NCBI RefSeq assembly: GCF_029626145.1
Contig: NZ_JARUBJ010000002.1
Location: 2,200,501 to 2,264,500, forward strand
Source: Micromonospora sp. WMMD961
Lineage (GTDB): Bacteria; Actinomycetota; Actinomycetes; Mycobacteriales; Micromonosporaceae
DNA: 64,000 bases
Reading direction: 5' to 3'
The position numbers were made by a program, and so were the translations under genes. The notes beneath the pieces are model-generated. The model was given only the letters and a program-made list of their open reading frames with translations. It did not search any database and was not told where the DNA came from. Of this stretch, positions 60,193 through 64,000 are shown piece after piece (position 1 is the first letter of the stretch; each line of letters begins with the position of its first letter).

Positions 60193-60918
60193 ATGGGTAG
60201 ATGGCAGCGCCCGTACTCTCTGGACGCCGCGACCGGCTTCGCGATGGTGGGCCTGGTCGGGCAGGCCGCTTTCGGCACGATCCTGTCGATCATGTACGTA
60301 CGCGAGCGGCCGTTCCCCCTGCCCGTCGCGATCCTGGTCGGGGCGTGGCTGGCCGTCTGCTTCGCCGTCGGCGTACGGCAGGCGATGCTCGGGGTCTACG
60401 TCAGTGCGTTCGGTATCCGGTCCAGGACCATGCTGCGGACGACCACGGTCCCCTGGGCGTCGGTCGCGTCCATACACAGCGGTATCGCCACCATCGCGGG
60501 TCTGGACATGGGCCGCTCCGCGATCATCATCGAGCGGACCGACGGGGTGTCGGTTCAGACCGCGCTCCAGCGGGGTGACCTGCTGCGGCCGTTCACGTTC
60601 CGGCCCGAGGTGGGGCGGCTGGCCACCTGGCCCGAGCACTACGACGAGATCCTGACGACGTTGCGGGCGCACCAGCGTGACGCGCAGCCCGGACGCACCG
60701 CGCAGGCCAGTGGGCCGACTCGGTCGCTCACCGGCGGGGCCGGCACGACGAGCGCGTCCGCCCCGGTGGGTCGATCCCGCGCCGCCCGCGGTGGGCCCGG
60801 GGTCGATCGGCGGCGGGACATCCACGCGCTGGCTCGGCAACATCAGCGTGGCGCGCTCACCGACGCCGAGTACGCCGCGGCGCTGGCAAAGATCGAGGAC
60901 GCAGGCGGTGCACAGTAG
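60193..60918 (+). CDS. Membrane protein with PH-like domain and SHOCT-like tail
   Basis: A 241-residue protein. Two transmembrane helices (about 18-38 and 44-63) are followed by a beta-rich PH-like domain (about 68-150; VYVSAFGIRSRTMLRTTTVP, WASVASIHS) and a disordered Arg/Gly-rich linker. The C-terminus LARQHQRGALTDAEYAAALAKI resembles the SHOCT short helical motif (G-x-L-T/I-x-x-E-Y/F-x-x-x-K). No specific function known. ATG at 60193. Confidence 0.75.
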   Translation: MGRWQRPYSLDAATGFAMVGLVGQAAFGTILSIMYVRERPFPLPVAILVGAWLAVCFAVGVRQAMLGVYVSAFGIRSRTMLRTTTVPWASVASIHSGIATIAGLDMGRSAIIIERTDGVSVQTALQRGDLLRPFTFRPEVGRLATWPEHYDEILTTLRAHQRDAQPGRTAQASGPTRSLTGGAGTTSASAPVGRSRAARGGPGVDRRRDIHALARQHQRGALTDAEYAAALAKIEDAGGAQ

Positions 60919-61014
60919 GCTGCCCGTCGAGGTCCGCCCCTGCCGGGTGCGCATGCCGGGGTGGCGTGAGTAGCCGCACCGCGCGGACCGTGATCGGCGT
61001 TCCGGCGATGGTAG

Positions 61015-62214
61015 TCACTGCGCCAGCCCGACCGGCTCTGCCCGGCGTTGTCCTTCCAGCGGGCCGGGCGCGGGTCGGATGCGTCGTTCTCCGACGGCCA
61101 GCACCAGCGCGACGACGCCGAGCAGGGCGCCGATGAGCACCGTGGCGCGCACACCGTGGTTCGGCAGCGCGAGCCCGCCAACGAACGCGCCGGCCGTGAT
61201 GCCGACGTTGACCGCAGCGGAGACCGCGGCGGCGGCGAGGTCGGAGCGCCCGGGCGCCACCTGCAGCACGAGGCCGCCGAGCGCTGCGGTGAACGCGGCG
61301 AACGCCAGCCCGGCCAGCGCGATCAGGCCGACCGACACCAACGGCTGTCGGCCGAACGTGTAGAGCCCGAGCAGTGCCGCTGATTGCAGTGCGACGGTCG
61401 TGAGCAGAGCGAGCCACGGGCTGCGGTCCAGTAGTGCGCCGACGGCGAGGATGCCGAGCACGCTGGCGATGCCGCGCGCAAACAGGATGGCCCCGACTGA
61501 CGAGGCGGAGAATCCGCTGACCTCGGTGACGAAGAGGGCGACGTAGGTGTAGGCGGCGATGGCCCCGGCGGTCGCCAGGATGGCCACCACCACCAGCAAC
61601 CAGAAGCGTCGGACGTCGGGCGTCGCACCTCGGGCGGCGTGCCCCTCTTCCGGCCGTGTCGAGGGCAGCAGCGCGGCCACCACGACGAGCACGACTGCGC
61701 CGAGCCCGGCCACCCCCAGGAACGAGGCTCGCCACCCGGCGCGCTCACCCAGCCAGGTGCCGGCGGGCACCCCCAGGGCCAACGCGACGGTGCCGCCGGC
61801 GAACACGACAGCGACCACCCGCCCTCGTAGTGCGGGCCGGAACAGCTCGGCTGCGGCCGGCACCACCACGGCCCAGAACAGCGCGTGGGTCGCTGCGGTG
61901 ACCATCCTGGCCGCCAGGAGCAGCGTGAAGGTGCTCGTCAGCACCGTGACCGCCGTGCTGAGGACGAAGCCGGCCAGGAGTGCCGACAGCAGCCACCGGC
62001 GAGGGACCCGGCGGACCAGCGCCGTCAACGGGACCGAGGCGACCATCACCACCGCGCCGTACGCGGTGACGAGCATGCCCACCTGCGACGGCGAGACGGC
62101 CAGATCCGCCGCCATCGGGAGCAGCAGCCCGATCGGCAGCGCCTCGGCGGTGGTGTAGAGGAACGTCCCTCCGGACAAGCCGATCAACGCCCCCACTGCC
62201 CGCCCACGATCCAT
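61015..62214 (-). CDS. MFS transporter (AraJ/Cmx-like drug efflux)
   Basis: A 399-residue transporter with twelve helices in two six-helix halves split near residue 195-205. The N-terminus FLYTTAEALPIGLLLPMAADL with VSPSQVGMLVTAYG matches the subfamily of sugar/chloramphenicol-type exporters. Motif C-like VALALGVPAGTWLGERAGWR is at about 145-165, typical of drug:H+ antiporters. ATG at 62214, divergent from a CGNR zinc-finger regulator; GATGGAAAC repeats in the intergenic region probably link its control to that protein. Confidence 0.9.
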   Translation of the reverse strand: MDRGRAVGALIGLSGGTFLYTTAEALPIGLLLPMAADLAVSPSQVGMLVTAYGAVVMVASVPLTALVRRVPRRWLLSALLAGFVLSTAVTVLTSTFTLLLAARMVTAATHALFWAVVVPAAAELFRPALRGRVVAVVFAGGTVALALGVPAGTWLGERAGWRASFLGVAGLGAVVLVVVAALLPSTRPEEGHAARGATPDVRRFWLLVVVAILATAGAIAAYTYVALFVTEVSGFSASSVGAILFARGIASVLGILAVGALLDRSPWLALLTTVALQSAALLGLYTFGRQPLVSVGLIALAGLAFAAFTAALGGLVLQVAPGRSDLAAAAVSAAVNVGITAGAFVGGLALPNHGVRATVLIGALLGVVALVLAVGERRIRPAPGPLEGQRRAEPVGLAQ

Positions 62215-62241
62215 CAGACCCTCCCGATGTTACCGGCTAAA

Positions 62242-62314
62242 CCATCTATGATGGAAACAGGCTAGTGGTGTCCTTCGACGACGGTCAACTGGTAAAGTGG
62301 GTTTCGATGGAAAC
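62242..62314. promoter_or_regulatory. Operator-like repeats between MFS and CGNR genes
   Basis: GATGGAAAC occurs at 62250-62258 and again at 62306-62314, the second copy overlapping the ATG of the CGNR gene (62307). The first sits in the dyad CCATC-TAT-GATGG (62242-62254) and the second in GTTTC-GATG-GAAAC (62301-62314). This arrangement fits autoregulation plus control of the divergent transporter. Confidence 0.55.
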
Positions 62315-62927
62315 ACTTGCGGGCGTCACGCGGATGCGCCTGGTGGGCGGCAACCTCGCCCTGGACTACCTCAACACCCGTACCGGGCCGCCCGTCGGGG
62401 CCCCGGACGACGACGTGCTGGCCGGCTACCCGGAGCTGGTCGCCTGGGGCTCGTACGCGGGCGGGCTCAGCGAGCCGGAGGCGAAGGTGTTGCGCCGGCT
62501 GTCCCACGACGATCCGGACGGCGCTCAGGTCGCCTTCACCCGAGCGCTGCGCCTGCGCGACGACCTCGACGAGGTGTTCCGGGCCGTGGCCTCCGACCGC
62601 AGCCCGAGCGCGTCCGTGCTGGCCCGGCTGCGAGACGACGAAGCGGACGCGCTCCGCCACGCACGTCTCGATCGAGGACGCACGTTCAGTTGGACCTGGC
62701 GAGACGACGCGTCGCTTGCCCGGCCGACGCGGCCGGTGGTGCACGCGGCCGTCCAGCTTCTCACCACCGGCGCACTGGATCGGATCAAGGGATGCGGAGG
62801 CTGCCGCTTCCTCTTCTACGACGAGAGCAAGAACCGCAGTCGCCGTTGGTGCAGCATGGACGACTGCGGAACGTCCGAGAAGATTCGCCGCTACGTCGCC
62901 GCGCGGCGTACCCGCGCGGCGGGCTGA
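62307..62927 (+). CDS. CGNR zinc-finger (ABATE domain) regulatory protein
   Basis: A 206-residue protein. The N-terminal ABATE-like part starts MRLVGGNLALDYLNTRTGPP and continues through an all-helical region; the C-terminal zinc finger CGGCRFLFYDESKNRSRRWCSMDDCGT holds four Cys in the CxxC...CxxxxC arrangement with the CGxxxK-like end typical of CGNR proteins, thought to bind DNA as transcription regulators. The ATG at 62307 starts the domain; an in-frame upstream start would place the operator repeats inside the gene. Divergent from an MFS exporter. Confidence 0.9.
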   Translation: METLAGVTRMRLVGGNLALDYLNTRTGPPVGAPDDDVLAGYPELVAWGSYAGGLSEPEAKVLRRLSHDDPDGAQVAFTRALRLRDDLDEVFRAVASDRSPSASVLARLRDDEADALRHARLDRGRTFSWTWRDDASLARPTRPVVHAAVQLLTTGALDRIKGCGGCRFLFYDESKNRSRRWCSMDDCGTSEKIRRYVAARRTRAAG

Positions 62928-63014
62928 GCTCTGCCAGACGTGGATCTCCAGGACTGGGACCAGGTGCTCGTCCTACCTGCCGTGACCGGCACGCCCCGCA
63001 CATGCTGAGCGGTG

Positions 63015-63473
63015 CTACGCGCCGCCGACCTGCTGGGCCAGCTCTGCGCCGGGTGAGACCGGTGCGAGCTGGGGTTGCTGCCAGGGGTCTCCGGAGGCCC
63101 CGGCGGCGAGGTGACGCTCGTAGCTGGCCACCTTGAGGTCGATGAGATCGAGGCAGTCGCGCAGCTGCGCCAGCTGCTCGGTGATGCGGCACTGGTGCTC
63201 GCGTAGCAGATCGAGTCGTTCGGCCTCGTTGCCGCTGCCCTCGCGGACGAGTTGGGCCAAGCGGCTGATCGTCGCGAGTGGCATCCCGGAGTTCCGGAAC
63301 TTCACGCAGTTCGTCAGCCACTCGACGTCCCAGGCGCTGTAGACGCGCCTGCCGGACGCGTCGCGCTGCACCTCGCCGGCCAGCAGACCCGCACGCTCGT
63401 AGAGCCGTAGCGTGTGCACGCTCAACCCGGTGCGCTGCGCCACCTGCCCGATGCTCAGCCCCTGGCCCACCAT
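63015..63473 (-). CDS. MerR-family transcriptional regulator
   Basis: A 152-residue regulator. LSIGQVAQRTGLSVHTLRLYERAGLL is the MerR helix-turn-helix, GRRVYSAWDVEWL the wing, and SGMPLATISRLAQLVREGSG with a following helix the dimerisation coiled coil (to about residue 115). No Cys pair for metal sensing, so it belongs to the SDR-linked or organic-ligand subgroup. ATG at 63473 begins the domain after a short leader. It faces an SDR gene across a MerR-type promoter with an operator in the spacer. Confidence 0.9.
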   Translation of the reverse strand: MVGQGLSIGQVAQRTGLSVHTLRLYERAGLLAGEVQRDASGRRVYSAWDVEWLTNCVKFRNSGMPLATISRLAQLVREGSGNEAERLDLLREHQCRITEQLAQLRDCLDLIDLKVASYERHLAAGASGDPWQQPQLAPVSPGAELAQQVGGA

Positions 63474-63491
63474 GGCGTCGACCGTATCTGC

Positions 63492-63522
63492 TTGACCTAG
63501 ACCTCGGTATAGCACCTAGCGT
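63492..63522 (+). promoter_or_regulatory. MerR-type 19-bp-spaced promoter of the SDR gene
   Basis: TTGACC (63492-63497) and TAGCGT (63517-63522) are separated by 19 bp, the over-long spacing characteristic of MerR-activated promoters. The near-perfect dyad CTAGACCT-CGGTATAG (63497-63512) lies in the spacer. The predicted start point is at or next to the ATG at 63530, so the transcript may be leaderless. Confidence 0.6.
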
Positions 63523-63529
63523 CCGCAGC

Positions 63530-64000
63530 ATGACCAGCGACACGGCCCACACCATGTTCGGTGCCCACAGCACGACCGGAGACGTCCTCGCCGGGATCGA
63601 CCTCAGCGGCAGGACCGCCGTCGTCACGGGTGGCTACTCCGGCCTCGGTCTCGCCACGACCCTCGCGCTCACCCGGGCCGGGGCTCGGGTCGTCGTCCCG
63701 GCCCGCAGGCCGGAGGCGGCGCGGCGCGCGCTTGCCGGCGTCGCCGGGGTCGAGGTCGACCACCTCGATCTCGCCGACCTCGCCTCGGTCCGCGCGTTCG
63801 CCGAACGCTTCCTGCACCACCATTCCGTCCTCGACATCCTGATCGCCAGTGCGGGGATCATGGCCTGCGCGGAAACCCGGGTGGGACCCGGCTGGGAAGC
63901 GCAGTTCGCGACCAACCACCTCGGCCACTACGCGCTGGTGAACCTGCTGTGGCCCGCGCTCACCGCGTCCGGCCCGGCTCGCGTCGTCTCGGTCACCTCC
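63530..64000 (+). CDS. Short-chain dehydrogenase/reductase, cut by the window end
   Basis: 157 codons of an SDR are visible. GIDLSGRTAVVTGGYSGLGL carries the TGxxxGxG cofactor motif, VEVDHLDLADLASVRAF the second, and LIASAGIMACAETR plus ATNHLGHYALVNLLWP the NAG and following segments; the catalytic Ser region (RVVSVTS) is the last seen, the YxxxK lies beyond the window. Layout resembles oxidoreductases of the WW-domain/retinol-dehydrogenase group. Expression probably depends on the divergent MerR regulator. Confidence 0.9.
   Translation, partial: MTSDTAHTMFGAHSTTGDVLAGIDLSGRTAVVTGGYSGLGLATTLALTRAGARVVVPARRPEAARRALAGVAGVEVDHLDLADLASVRAFAERFLHHHSVLDILIASAGIMACAETRVGPGWEAQFATNHLGHYALVNLLWPALTASGPARVVSVTS

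Noticed and set aside
1..64000. CRISPR arrays, rRNA operons, replication origin
   Set aside because: No phased short repeats with spacers, no rRNA-like sequence and no DnaA-box cluster were seen.

Overview
The window is high-GC actinobacterial chromosome. Dense GTG/TTG starts, ATGA/GTGA stop-start overlaps, a SARP regulator, a SigE-type ECF sigma factor and a DUF574-type methyltransferase point to a filamentous actinomycete, most likely Micromonosporaceae (inference; no rRNA or tRNA gene is present to confirm it).

Layout. 1-20 kb is a patchwork: a drug-type ABC exporter with a MerR regulator, a DUF389 membrane protein, an SDR, an MMPL exporter facing a two-component system, a DUF808 membrane protein, a tandem pair of nucleotidyltransferases, a GNAT, a DUF4240 protein, a metallophosphatase and an HIBADH-type dehydrogenase. 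Between them lie many decayed genes (MMPL, MFS, NhaA, flavin monooxygenase) and a 169-bp MITE-like element.

20.4-41.4 kb is a compact biosynthetic gene cluster. It encodes an A-T NRPS, a C-A-T-C NRPS, a free carrier protein, a KS-(collapsed AT)-ACP-thioester reductase protein, a four-gene hydroxymalonyl-ACP-type set (FkbK/J/I/H-like) with an embedded KASIII-like enzyme, a free adenylation enzyme, an MFS exporter, an HPr-kinase-like ATPase, a TIGR04020-like flavin monooxygenase with its flavin reductase, and a convergent SARP activator. A plausible reading is a short peptide extended once with an unusual C2 unit (hydroxymalonyl or aminomalonyl) and released reductively as an aldehyde or alcohol, then oxidised. 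The module has no acyltransferase; the KASIII-like protein is a candidate to do that job.

42-50 kb carries a quinone-oxidoreductase-type dehydrogenase and a sugar/membrane locus (molybdopterin oxidoreductase fused to a cytochrome-like membrane half, epimerase, membrane glycosyltransferase, GT2, DUF2064 transferase, methyltransferase). 50-55 kb has secreted proteins and an ECF sigma operon with a lipoprotein and a beta-lactamase-fold protein. 55-64 kb has a Tat-exported esterase, an orphan r1t-type holin and three regulator/enzyme pairs with visible operator palindromes (TetR/flavin monooxygenase, CGNR protein/MFS, MerR/SDR); the monooxygenase of the first pair is frameshifted.
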